Positions 1 through 6,306 of a DNA stretch of 24,808 nt are shown in pieces. A model generated the notes under the pieces. The model worked only from the letters and a program-made list of their open reading frames with translations, was not told where the DNA came from and made no database searches. A program made the position numbers and the translations under genes. Every line of letters begins with the position of its first letter. The first letter of the stretch is position 1. This DNA is from Colimorpha sp045222795 (GTDB lineage Bacteria; Bacteroidota; Bacteroidia; Bacteroidales; P3): NCBI GenBank assembly GCA_045222795.1, contig JBGUZF010000085.1, positions 1 through 24,808 on the forward strand, written 5' to 3'.

Positions 1-528
1 CAGGAAAACCTTAACGGTCATCTGGATGTTGCATACGGCCTTTCTTTGGGTGGAAAAATCCTGTCCCGAATCATGGAACGGAATGAGGTTGTAATTGACC
101 ACGCCATCATGGACGCTGCTCCGTTGCTGCCTCTGCCAAAATGGAGTGTGAACCCATTGCGATACTACCAAAGCCTGAACGTTTGGACTTGCTACCATTG
201 GACGGGTTTCTGGAAGATGGTTTTCCATTCCCACTATTTCGGTGTACTATTGGACGAATGCAGGAAGGTGTGGCCTTCTGGCAAAGGAAAAGCTGTCCGC
301 GATGGATATAAGGATGTCTATACCCATAAACTGGAGGCTATTCAAGGTGCCGACATCCATTTTTGGTATGGCACAAAGGAGGCTTTTGTGGCCAAACCTC
401 AAGCCAGGCATTTGCTGAAGCTCTGTCCTGATGCACACATTGAAGTCTTTCCGGGAATGAATCATGGGCAACTGTTGGTGGACCATCCAGAAGAGATTGC
501 CAACAGGATCCTCAATATGAAACAGTAA
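1..528 (+). CDS. alpha/beta hydrolase, C-terminal part (5' end outside window)
   Basis: The frame is open from base 1, so the gene begins upstream; the TTG at 46 is internal. The nucleophile elbow GLSLG (bases 37-51) gives the G-x-S-x-G serine of alpha/beta hydrolases, and the late GMNHGQL segment (about 454-474) supplies the catalytic His. Between them are an aromatic-rich lid region and a strand-turn with YGTKE, where the acid residue is expected. The substrate cannot be read from the sequence. GC is lower than in most of the window (58 of 120 bases at 121-240), as in the VOC gene at 3214. The DUF5131 gene follows 7 bp after the stop, so the two are probably co-transcribed. Confidence 0.8.
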   Translation, partial: QENLNGHLDVAYGLSLGGKILSRIMERNEVVIDHAIMDAAPLLPLPKWSVNPLRYYQSLNVWTCYHWTGFWKMVFHSHYFGVLLDECRKVWPSGKGKAVRDGYKDVYTHKLEAIQGADIHFWYGTKEAFVAKPQARHLLKLCPDAHIEVFPGMNHGQLLVDHPEEIANRILNMKQ

Positions 529-535
529 TATACCC

Positions 536-1339
536 ATGTCCGAGCATTGGGATATATACGCTGACTGGAATCCGTGGCACGGGTGCACCAAGATTAGCCC
601 CGGGTGCAGGTACTGCTATGTCTATCGGCAGGACGAGATGTATGGCAGCGAGGTTTCGAGCAGCGAATGCCGCAGGACGGCCAACTTCAACCTCCCCGTC
701 AAGCGCAAGCGCGATAAGTCGTGGAAGATAGCGAGCGGCAAGCTGGTCTTCACCTGCTTCACATCTGATTTTTTGTTGAAAGACGCAGACCCCTGGCGGC
801 CGGAGTGCTGGCAGATGATGCGACAACGGAGCGACCTCTGGTTCTACTTCTTCACCAAGCGCATCGACCGCTTCATGGAGTGCGTGCCCGACGATTGGGG
901 CGACGGCTACGAGAACGTCATCGTGGGCTGCACGGTGGAGAACCAGGAGATGGCCGACTATCGCCTGCCCATCTTCCTCCGGCTGCCCATCCGTCACAAG
1001 AGCATCATCGTGTCTCCCTTGATTTCCGCCATCGACCTGACACCATATCTCGACAAGACGATAGAGGAGGTGTCGGTGGGTGGCGAGTCGGGCGTGGAGG
1101 CGCGTCCCTGCCACTACGACTGGGTGCTTTCCCTCCGCGAGCAATGTGTCGCCAAAGACATCCCGTTCCGCTTCCACCAGACGGGCGCCCACTTTGTCAA
1201 GGACGGCAAGATGTACCGCGTGAAGCGGTGCCACCAGCTCTGCCAGGCCCACAAAGCCAATATCGACTACAAGATAGGCAAGTACTTAGTACCAGAGACG
1301 GTGAAATTTGAATGGAAAGACAGTGATTATCATGATTAA
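536..1339 (+). CDS. DUF5131 family protein (phage Gp37/Gp68-like, radical-SAM-like Cys motif)
   Basis: The 267-aa protein opens with WNPWHGC and carries a Cys triad C17-x6-C24-x2-C27 followed by Y, the signature of the DUF5131 (Gp37/Gp68) family. Other family marks are the TCFTSDFLL and FFTKR blocks in the middle and GGESG at about residue 180. The Cys triad suggests an iron-sulfur cluster of radical-SAM type, though CX6CX2C is not the classical spacing. The reaction is not known to me. The family is common in phages and mobile elements but also occurs on chromosomes; no other phage gene is visible here. The ATG at 536 follows the upstream stop by 7 bp. A long antisense frame and a +1-shifted frame in this stretch are shadows. 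Confidence 0.85.
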   Translation: MSEHWDIYADWNPWHGCTKISPGCRYCYVYRQDEMYGSEVSSSECRRTANFNLPVKRKRDKSWKIASGKLVFTCFTSDFLLKDADPWRPECWQMMRQRSDLWFYFFTKRIDRFMECVPDDWGDGYENVIVGCTVENQEMADYRLPIFLRLPIRHKSIIVSPLISAIDLTPYLDKTIEEVSVGGESGVEARPCHYDWVLSLREQCVAKDIPFRFHQTGAHFVKDGKMYRVKRCHQLCQAHKANIDYKIGKYLVPETVKFEWKDSDYHD

Positions 1340-1363
1340 CCCAATATCCATATGGCTTTTATT

Positions 1364-2242
1364 ATGAAAAGAAACTTCCTGTTATTATTGGCTGCGCTAA
1401 TGCTGTTTGGTTGCAGCCGCCATCCCCAGACGCTCAGCGATGTGAAGTCGGAGTATGTCACCATCGACGACAGCGTCAGGGTGCATTACAAGATTTGGAA
1501 TACAAATACAGAGGCAAAGACACTCTGTTTCGTACACGGCTTTGGGTGCGACATGAACACTTGGGAGAAGCAGTTCGAGGCCTTCCGCGACGAAGAAGTG
1601 CAACTCGTCTTCATCGACCTGCCCGGCTACGGAAAGAGCGACAAGCCGCAGGTGGAATACACTCTCGACTTCTTCGCCCATGCTATCGACGAGGTGCTGA
1701 ACGCCAACGGCATCAAGGATGCTGTCTTTGTGGGTCACAGCCTTGGTACACCGGTCTGTCGTCACACGCTGATGACCACCGGCCACGGCGGCGCCTTGGT
1801 GGATGTCGACGGCGTCTATTGCTTCTACGACGGCACCGAGACCCCCGAATACGTGGAGGCCGTCAACCAGTTTGGCCACGCCTTCGACGGCCCCGACTGT
1901 CGCGAGGTGATTAAGGGATTCGTCTCATCGCTCGCCGGCAAGGAGACACCGCAATGGGTGACCGACTATGCGATGTCTGTGATGCCCGAGACGCCGCAAT
2001 ATGTGGCCTCCAGCACCATGCGGCACCTCGTGGAGCGGCAGTGGTGGCCTAACACACAGCTGACCTGCCCCGTAATGGTTATCTGCACGCAGAACAGCGG
2101 CCTCGACCCCGACAACGAGCAGAAGATGCAGGCACTCTACCCCAACCTCGATTACACCGAGCTGACCACCTGCGGCCACTTCATACACATGGAGCAGTCG
2201 GACACGTTCAACCAGAAGCTCAAAGAATTCCTGAAGCAGTAA
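1364..2242 (+). CDS. alpha/beta hydrolase, predicted lipoprotein
   Basis: An alpha/beta-fold hydrolase of about 292 aa, anchored by lipid. Starting at the ATG at 1364 the protein has a basic n-region, a Leu-rich core and the lipobox LFGC with Cys17; an in-frame ATG at 1352 would add four residues and cannot be excluded. Fold landmarks in order are the oxyanion loop HGFG (58-61), the DLPGYGKSD strand-turn (about 85-93), the nucleophile elbow GHSLG with Ser126, a late Asp in GLDPDNE, and the catalytic His in CGHFIHME. It is probably exported and lipidated, acting as an esterase or peptidase-like hydrolase on an unknown small substrate. It lies just downstream of DUF5131 and upstream of the merR promoter. 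It differs from the hydrolase at the window start, which has another lid. Confidence 0.85.
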   Translation: MKRNFLLLLAALMLFGCSRHPQTLSDVKSEYVTIDDSVRVHYKIWNTNTEAKTLCFVHGFGCDMNTWEKQFEAFRDEEVQLVFIDLPGYGKSDKPQVEYTLDFFAHAIDEVLNANGIKDAVFVGHSLGTPVCRHTLMTTGHGGALVDVDGVYCFYDGTETPEYVEAVNQFGHAFDGPDCREVIKGFVSSLAGKETPQWVTDYAMSVMPETPQYVASSTMRHLVERQWWPNTQLTCPVMVICTQNSGLDPDNEQKMQALYPNLDYTELTTCGHFIHMEQSDTFNQKLKEFLKQ

Positions 2243-2267
2243 ATCATGTTAAAAAATCATAAAGTGC

Positions 2268-2300
2268 TTGACTCGTACCTTGGGTCATGCCTTAACTTTG
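2268..2300 (+). promoter_or_regulatory. MerR-type promoter with overlong spacer and operator dyad
   Basis: TTGACT (2268-2273) and TAACTTTG (2293-2300, matching the Bacteroidetes -7 motif TAnnTTTG) are separated by 19 bp, the spacer length typical of MerR-activated promoters. In the spacer TGACTC (2269-2274) faces GGGTCA (2282-2287), a dyad with one mismatch. It lies 36 bp before the merR start, so autoregulation is likely. This is inferred from the sequence pattern only. Confidence 0.65.
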
Positions 2301-2336
2301 CATCCGCTAATCGATAAGCATTAAGGTTGTACAACT

Positions 2337-3161
2337 ATGAGTAACAAACAATTATTAACAATTGGAGAGTTCTCGAAACTGATGCAGGTGACGGTCAAGA
2401 CTCTGCGCCACTACGAACAGAAGGGCCTTCTGTCGCCGCAGCAGGTGGACGAATGGACGGGCTACCGCTACTACGGAATCGAGCAGATGCAGCGCATGAA
2501 CGACATCCTCGACCTCAAGCGGCTCGGCTTCTCGTTGGAGGAAATCAAGGACCTGTACGATGACGAGTCACACATTCCCGACCCAGACATGCTGTCGGCC
2601 AAAATCCAGGAGACGGAAAGCCTGCTGCGCTCATTGGTGCGGCGGCGCGACCAACTGCAGAAGTGGAGAGACTCCCGTAAAAAACTCAACACAATGGAGA
2701 AATTCACTATTCAATCGCTGCCCGAAATCATCGTGGCCAGCCATCGCGAAGTCATCCCCAACTATGCGGCCCTCGGCCCAATGTGCTACGAGAAGATCGG
2801 GCCTGAGATGCAGCGGCTCGGCTGCAAGTGTCCGCCTCCGGGCTACTGCTTCACCGTAGAGCACAACAAAGAGTACACGCCCACCGATATCGACATCGAA
2901 TATTGTGAGCAGGTGGAGGAGATGGGCACAGATAGCGCCATCATCCAGTTCAAGCGTCTGCCTGCTGTTCCCAAAGCTCTCTGCATGAAGCATGTCGGTC
3001 CTTACGAGCGTTTCTACGAGTCGTACACCGAGGCCTTCCGCTACATGGAGGAGCAAGGCTACAAGGTTGCAGGGCAACCTCGTACCAGCTATATTGATGG
3101 AGCCTGGAACCAGGAAGACCCTGAGAAATGGCTTTCAGTCATTCAGATACCAATCGAGTAA
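2337..3161 (+). CDS. MerR family regulator with GyrI-like effector domain
   Basis: The N-terminus (residues about 5-75) is a MerR winged helix-turn-helix: LTIGEFSKL, TVKTLRHYE and the GYRYY wing segment are all present. A helix rich in charged residues (about 80-118) forms the dimer coiled coil. The rest (about 125-274) is a GyrI-like/AraC-effector domain, with the ending GPYERF and a late W-rich beta strand, of the type that binds bulky amphipathic drugs in BmrR-like regulators. At 274 aa it has the full length of this class. The start at 2337 follows a promoter with a 19-bp spacer and dyad. It probably activates itself and perhaps the VOC gene downstream or a transporter outside the window; the ligand is unknown. 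Confidence 0.92.
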   Translation: MSNKQLLTIGEFSKLMQVTVKTLRHYEQKGLLSPQQVDEWTGYRYYGIEQMQRMNDILDLKRLGFSLEEIKDLYDDESHIPDPDMLSAKIQETESLLRSLVRRRDQLQKWRDSRKKLNTMEKFTIQSLPEIIVASHREVIPNYAALGPMCYEKIGPEMQRLGCKCPPPGYCFTVEHNKEYTPTDIDIEYCEQVEEMGTDSAIIQFKRLPAVPKALCMKHVGPYERFYESYTEAFRYMEEQGYKVAGQPRTSYIDGAWNQEDPEKWLSVIQIPIE

Positions 3162-3167
3162 TCAATC

Positions 3168-3200
3168 ATTGTCTGCCTCAAATTGTTTGGGGCAGACAAT
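3168..3200 (+). terminator. 15-bp hairpin between merR and the VOC gene
   Basis: Arms 3168-3182 and 3186-3200 pair over 15 bp with a single G-T wobble and a 3-base loop. It begins 6 bp after the merR stop. There is no run of T after it, so it may be a weak terminator, an attenuator or an mRNA-stabilising 3' hairpin; the VOC start is 14 bp further on. Confidence 0.55.
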
Positions 3201-3213
3201 AAAAGATATACTA

Positions 3214-3630
3214 ATGAAAGAAATAACTTCCCAACCCCGATTTACGTTCAACACCGTTGGACTGTTTACAAACAGCAATAAGGCTACCGTTGATTTCTAT
3301 ACGAAAACCTTTGGTTTTACCACTTCATGGGATGGCGTACAGCCAAATGTAGAGATGTTCCTTGGCGACAATAGAATCATTCTCTTCCCACGTAGTGCAT
3401 TTGAGCAGATGGTCTCAAAGAAATTCCGATATCCTGAAGGGCTAAATGGAACAATAGAATTGAGCTTCGATGTACCAACTTTCGCCGATGTTGACAAAGA
3501 GTATCGGAATGCTCTTAACAATGGCGCAAAGTCCGTACTTCCTCCGACTACTGAACCTTGGGGACAGCGCACATGTTACGTTGCCGACCCTGATGGGAAC
3601 CTCATAGAAATAGGATCGTTTGTTGAATAA
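3214..3630 (+). CDS. VOC (glyoxalase/bleomycin-resistance fold) family protein
   Basis: The 138-aa protein has two beta-alpha-beta-beta-beta modules typical of the vicinal oxygen chelate fold. It starts with TVGLFTNSNKATVDFY, has a central EMFLGDNRIILFP strand pair, and ends with YVADPDGNLIEIG, where the Glu is a usual metal ligand. The open frame runs back to 2992, but that overlaps merR; ATG 3214 gives the standard family length and a normal N-terminus. Function may be resistance by sequestration, a lyase or a dioxygenase; the sequence does not decide. GC is low (49 of 120 bases at 3241-3360) against about 68% in the GH20 gene, which suggests recent acquisition. It follows a hairpin after merR and may be regulated with it. 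Confidence 0.88.
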   Translation: MKEITSQPRFTFNTVGLFTNSNKATVDFYTKTFGFTTSWDGVQPNVEMFLGDNRIILFPRSAFEQMVSKKFRYPEGLNGTIELSFDVPTFADVDKEYRNALNNGAKSVLPPTTEPWGQRTCYVADPDGNLIEIGSFVE

Positions 3631-3691
3631 TAAATTTAGCGTGGAGCTATTATCGTGGTTTAAAAATTATCGTCATGGAAATATCAAATTG

Positions 3692-3720
3692 GTGTGACAG
3701 GGAACAGGCACCTGTCACAC
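3692..3720. repeat. perfect 10-bp inverted repeat (hairpin)
   Basis: GTGTGACAGG (3692-3701) and CCTGTCACAC (3711-3720) are exact reverse complements around a 9-base loop. A second ACAGG inside the loop could pair with the same right arm, so two folds are possible. It sits 61 bp after the VOC stop, may end that transcript, and could be a dispersed palindromic element; copies elsewhere cannot be tested here. Confidence 0.6.
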
Positions 3721-3862
3721 GCCTGCTTTGAGGAATAAAATGGACATATTAATGTGAAGCGGGGCGGCCACGAGTTGCTCACTTCATTGGTTCAATTTAA
3801 AGGTGTTGCTCACTACGGTGTTTCTTCCTTTAAGGTGTTCGCAGGCACGCCACGCAGGCGAT

Positions 3863-3884
3863 GCCAGTCGGCAGAGCCGACGGC
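3863..3884. repeat. GC-rich hairpin with a bulged A
   Basis: GCC-A-GTCGGC (3863-3872) pairs with GCCGAC-GGC (3876-3884) over nine pairs around the loop AGA, with one bulged base. A T6 run begins about 15 bases further on the plus strand, too far for a classical terminator. Confidence 0.45.
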
Positions 3885-3904
3885 ACACCAGGCTGCCCCT
3901 TTTT

Positions 3905-4036
3905 TCATCTTCCCATTATCAACCCCGACCGATCCTCCACCAGTTTCCGGTCGAGGGCGATGCTTTTGGGTTCGCCACGGTCTCCATGGATGACATACTG
4001 GCGGGCTTTGGTGGCCGTGAAGTTGGGCATAGGCAT
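3905..4036 (-). pseudogene. 43-codon open frame, possible gene remnant
   Basis: An ATG at 4036 on the minus strand opens 43 codons that end in TGA at 3905. Codons mostly end in G or C, as in the real genes of this window, and the translation (MPMPNF start, then HGDRGEPKS and ALDRKLVEDRSG) looks protein-like rather than random. I do not recognise the family. A stop lies 36 bp upstream in frame, so a longer intact gene is not possible. It may be the fragment of a decayed gene or a small protein. Confidence 0.25.
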
Positions 4037-4136
4037 GAGGAAGGTGGACCTGAAGGCTCTAGATGCTGCCTACAGCGAGGCCTTTCCTCACAGCACCCCG
4101 ATAAATGTCAACAAGAAAAAGCGCAAGCCGCCATAA
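4035..4136 (+). CDS. 33-codon open frame, doubtful small basic peptide
   Basis: ATG at 4035 starts a frame read divergently from, and sharing two bases with, the minus-strand mini-ORF. It ends in a basic tail (NKKKRKPP) and a TAA at 4134-4136. Codon choice is compatible with the window. The longer plus frame from 3861 has an unlikely N-terminus. No family is recognised, and it may be chance. Confidence 0.15.
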   Translation: MRKVDLKALDAAYSEAFPHSTPINVNKKKRKPP

Positions 4137-4155
4137 GGGGCTTTATTAGCCGTTA

Positions 4156-4827
4156 TTATTTCGCCGTAGGCATTACACCATCATCTGTCTCTTGTCTATT
4201 CTTGGCCGCGAGGTACTGGCGTTCGGCGTCGGGGAGGTCGAGGTGGCTGTGCTCGATGTAGTAGAGGATGAGGTTGCAATGCTGCTCGAGGGTGACGCGG
4301 TCGCGTGCGGCGCGGGGAGCGGCGGGAGCCGGCGCGGAGAAGTCGAGGAGGTTGACGACGGTGAACTCGCGGATCATCTGGTCGCGCAGCTCGGCATGCT
4401 GTAGGGCGAGGAGGTCGTCGGGGTCGGGCCGCTTGGGGGCGGTGAAGTCGTCGTAGATGCTCTCGGCTTCGAGGGGTGCGCCCTCGCCTTTGATGATGAG
4501 GAGCTTGTCGGAGGGCTGCCAGGCGCCGGAGGGCGCGGCGGCGGAGGGTTTCTCAATGAGGAAATAGTTCAGATGTGCTACGGGGTCGGAGTAGGTGTAG
4601 AAGGGGTAGGGGGTGGTAGGCGGATTGGCCTGCTTGTAGAGCTCGCGGGTCTCGGGAGTGGGCGGCGGGAAGGGCATGTCGTCGATGCGGCGGAGGGCGA
4701 GACGGTAGAGGTGGTTGAGGTTGTCGACGAAGAGGTAGCCGGCATCCTGGGAGCGGAAGAGGAGGTAGGCGAGGTCGAGGTCGTCGTCGAGGTCGACGTC
4801 GTCGAGGGTGTATTTGGTTTTTTTCAT
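4156..4827 (-). CDS. hypothetical acidic protein, weakly IPExxxVDY-like
   Basis: A soluble 223-aa protein without signal peptide. It begins MKKTKYTL and then a very acidic stretch (DDVDLDDDLDL). Residues about 20-50 (AYLLFRSQD, LNHLYRLALRR) and the later FYTYSDPVAHLNYFLIEK and DKLLIIKGE strands recall the order of elements in the Bacteroidetes IPExxxVDY family, but the C-terminal signature is not clear, so I leave it unnamed. The middle and end are rich in Pro, Ala and Asp. The start follows two GGTGAAA repeat units in its leader (4832-4845 on the plus strand). An AT-rich repeat field separates it from the PflX-like gene, so it is probably transcribed alone. Confidence 0.6.
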   Translation of the reverse strand: MKKTKYTLDDVDLDDDLDLAYLLFRSQDAGYLFVDNLNHLYRLALRRIDDMPFPPPTPETRELYKQANPPTTPYPFYTYSDPVAHLNYFLIEKPSAAAPSGAWQPSDKLLIIKGEGAPLEAESIYDDFTAPKRPDPDDLLALQHAELRDQMIREFTVVNLLDFSAPAPAAPRAARDRVTLEQHCNLILYYIEHSHLDLPDAERQYLAAKNRQETDDGVMPTAK

Positions 4828-4831
4828 CTCA

Positions 4832-4845
4832 GGTGAAAGGTGAAA
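4832..4845. repeat. two GGTGAAA heptamers in the leader of the 4827 gene
   Basis: Two perfect units of the GGTGAAA family lie 5 bp upstream of the start codon at 4827 (minus strand). The same family occurs at 5852, 13770 and 24724. Confidence 0.6.
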
Positions 4846-4853
4846 TTAAACGG

Positions 4854-5042
4854 CGAATTACTCTAATTAATTGAAACGGCGAATTTAACGAATTGAACGA
4901 ATTTTTCTTGTCTACACTAGATTAATTACTCGAATTTGTCTAATAATTACTCGAATTAATTGAAACGGCGAATTTAAAGAATTAAGCGAATTTTCTTGTC
5001 TACTCTATTTATTACTCGAATTCTTGGCTAATTACTCGAATT
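4854..5042. repeat. AT-rich CGAATT repeat field, 89-bp imperfect tandem
   Basis: Ten copies of CGAATT start at 4854, 4880, 4889, 4898, 4931, 4952, 4969, 4987, 5017 and 5037. Two longer units of 89 bp begin at 4865 and 4954 and share AATTAATTGAAACGGCGAAT and later TTTCTTGTCTAC. ATTACTCGAATT occurs at 4925, 4946, 5011 and 5031. No frame is open. It lies in the 298-bp gap between the 4827 gene and the PflX-like gene and could be a protein-binding array, a replication/segregation site or a remnant. Confidence 0.7.
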
Positions 5043-5125
5043 GAACGACTGCGGGTTCTTCTTTCTTAAAGACAACTCAAACAACTAAGACAACTTTCGC
5101 CGGCGGCTGCGCCTGGCGTTGGGGG

Positions 5126-6091
5126 CTAGTTGCTTGGATTTGTGGGTTCGAAGGGGTTTGATTTGGAGAAGTCGGGGCGGTAGTTGTCGTTGGCGTTGAG
5201 TTCCTGTATCCAGCCGGCGGTGAGGCCCAGCTCTACGGCGCGGTCGACGACGCGGTTGTATTCGTCGGGGGTGAGACAGCGGTCGAGGGGCGCCGGGAGG
5301 CCCGGACGGGGAGGATAGTATTGGGCCATGAGGGAGAGGTGGAGAGGGGAGCGGGTAGTGGGTAGTGGGTAGTGGGTAGTGGATAGTTGGGCGAGGCGGT
5401 CGAGGGTTTGGAGGGAGTTGTCGACATGGCCGGGGAGGACGAGGTGGCGGACGATGAGTCCGCGGTAGGCCTGGCCCTGGTCGTCGACTTTGAGGCCTAT
5501 GCCTACCTGGCGTATCATCTCGCGGAGTGCGTCGAGGGCTACCTCGGGGTAGTCGGGCGCGTGGCTGTAGGCGGCGGCGAGGGCGGGGTCGGCGTATTTG
5601 TAGTCGGGCAGGTAGATGTCGATGAGGCCTTCGAGGGAGCGGAGGGTGTCGACACTCTCGTAGCCGGAGGAGTTGTAGACGAAAGTGGGTAGTGGATAGT
5701 GGGTAGTGGATAGTTTTTGGCGGATGGCGTCGATGATTTGGGGGATGCGGTGGGCGTAGTGGGCGGCGGTGACGAAACCAACGAGGAATGCTTGATTGCC
5801 TGAATGCTTGAATGTTTGAATGATGCGGTCGGCGAGTTGGTCGGCGGAATACCTTTCACCTTTAACCTTTAAACTTTCACCTTTACCGCTGATCTGGTAG
5901 TTCTGGCAGTAGATGCATTGGAGGTTGCAGTGGGCGAAGAAGACGTTGACGATGGGGTTGAGGGGCGGCTCTTCGCCGCGGTGGAGGCATACGGAGGCTA
6001 CCTCGAGGTCGTCGGGGGCGCCGCAGAAGCCTTTATCGTTGCTGCGGTCGGCGCCGCAGGCGCGGGGGCAGAGGCGGCAGGCTAATCCCAT
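5126..6091 (-). CDS. PflX-like radical SAM protein (COG1313 type)
   Basis: A 321-aa radical SAM protein of the PflX group (pyruvate-formate-lyase-activase-like; true substrate unknown). An N-terminal Cys set (C5, C8, C12, C23) is followed by HRGEEPPL, then the SAM cluster motif C55-x3-C59-x2-C62, YNSSGYE (139-145), DIYLPDYKY (158-166) and RHLVLPG (215-221). The frame is open to 6379, but ATG 6091 begins right at the conserved Cys segment and overlaps the stop of the lipoprotein gene by 10 bp, so it is the start. Four short-unit tandem arrays are read in frame, at about residues 69-80, 92-102, 126-135 and 235-249, giving low-complexity inserts such as two STTHYPLP copies. All core motifs are intact, so it is probably functional. 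Confidence 0.88.
   Translation of the reverse strand: MGLACRLCPRACGADRSNDKGFCGAPDDLEVASVCLHRGEEPPLNPIVNVFFAHCNLQCIYCQNYQISGKGESLKVKGERYSADQLADRIIQTFKHSGNQAFLVGFVTAAHYAHRIPQIIDAIRQKLSTTHYPLPTFVYNSSGYESVDTLRSLEGLIDIYLPDYKYADPALAAAYSHAPDYPEVALDALREMIRQVGIGLKVDDQGQAYRGLIVRHLVLPGHVDNSLQTLDRLAQLSTTHYPLPTTRSPLHLSLMAQYYPPRPGLPAPLDRCLTPDEYNRVVDRAVELGLTAGWIQELNANDNYRPDFSKSNPFEPTNPSN
5353..5387. repeat. five-unit GGGTAGT heptamer array inside the PflX-like gene
   Basis: Four GGGTAGT units and one GGATAGT in perfect phase. On the coding (minus) strand it reads as ACTACCC, which is free of stops in every phase; the plus strand would meet TAG. It encodes residues 235-247. Confidence 0.9.
5687..5714. repeat. 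four-unit GGGTAGT/GGATAGT array inside the PflX-like gene
   Basis: GGGTAGT and GGATAGT alternate twice, a 14-bp higher-order unit. It encodes KLSTTHYPLP at residues 126-135, the same peptide as the array at 5353. Confidence 0.9.
5787..5818. repeat. four-unit octamer array (ATTGCTTG family) inside the PflX-like gene
   Basis: Units are AATGCTTG, ATTGCCTG, AATGCTTG and AATGTTTG. It encodes residues 92-102 (QTFKHSGNQAF). The same family recurs at 20939 and 23567. Confidence 0.85.
5852..5886. repeat. five-unit heptamer array (GGTGAAA/GGTTAAA family) inside the PflX-like gene
   Basis: Plus-strand units CCTTTCA, CCTTTAA, CCTTTAA, ACTTTCA, CCTTTAC. On the coding strand each TGAAA unit is read as GGT-GAA and each TTAAA unit as TTA-AAG or GTT-AAA, so no stop arises. 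It encodes residues 69-80, just after the SAM cluster loop. Confidence 0.88.
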
Positions 6092-6306
6092 GAGCAGACG
6101 GAGTAGAAGCGGAGCCAGGCGCCGGAGGCTTCCTGGTTGAACATATATACCATATCGTCGCAGGAGCCGCCGTTGGCAGCCTCGACTTCTTCGCGGGTGA
6201 AGGTGCGCTCGCTGCCGTTCATCTCGACACAGGTGCAGGTCTTGTGGCAGGAGGTTGCCAGCAGCAGGAGGGATGCTGCTGCAATGAGGAATGAGGAACG
6301 TTTCAT
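6082..6306 (-). CDS. small predicted lipoprotein (74 aa), Cys-rich
   Basis: The 74-aa product has a signal peptide MKRSSFLIAAASLLLLATSC with lipobox Cys20, then CTCVEMNG and three further Cys (C49, C71 and the pair C24/C26), so disulfides are likely in the periplasm or at the cell surface. The charged middle (RTFTREEVEAANGG) is probably helical. I do not recognise the family; it resembles the many short Bacteroidales lipoproteins. ATG at 6306 shares ATGA with the flippase stop (6303-6306), and its own stop overlaps the PflX-like start, so the three genes form one coupled operon. Confidence 0.75.
   Translation of the reverse strand: MKRSSFLIAAASLLLLATSCHKTCTCVEMNGSERTFTREEVEAANGGSCDDMVYMFNQEASGAWLRFYSVCSWD

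Larger units (their letters stand above)
3631..4155. other. 525-bp gene-poor stretch with hairpins and doubtful mini-ORFs
   Basis: No convincing gene covers this stretch. It starts AT-rich, contains two clear hairpins (3692-3720 and 3863-3884), a T6 run after the second one, and then a GC-rich half with coding-like composition. Two short divergent frames (3905-4036 minus, 4035-4136 plus) are the only candidates. The picture suits a decayed gene or element remnant. Confidence 0.5.

Noticed and set aside
4192..4836. Plus-strand Val/Gly/Glu-rich frames over the 4827 gene
   Set aside because: They mirror the minus-strand gene, which has the better start and composition; repeated EVE/VVE patterns are typical of antisense shadows.
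4854..5042. CRISPR or attachment site in the CGAATT field
   Set aside because: Spacing is irregular, there are no uniform unique spacers, and no integrase or Cas gene is nearby.
5353..5886. CRISPR-like reading of the repeated stretches
   Set aside because: Units are 7-8 bp, contiguous and without spacers, and they are translated in frame.
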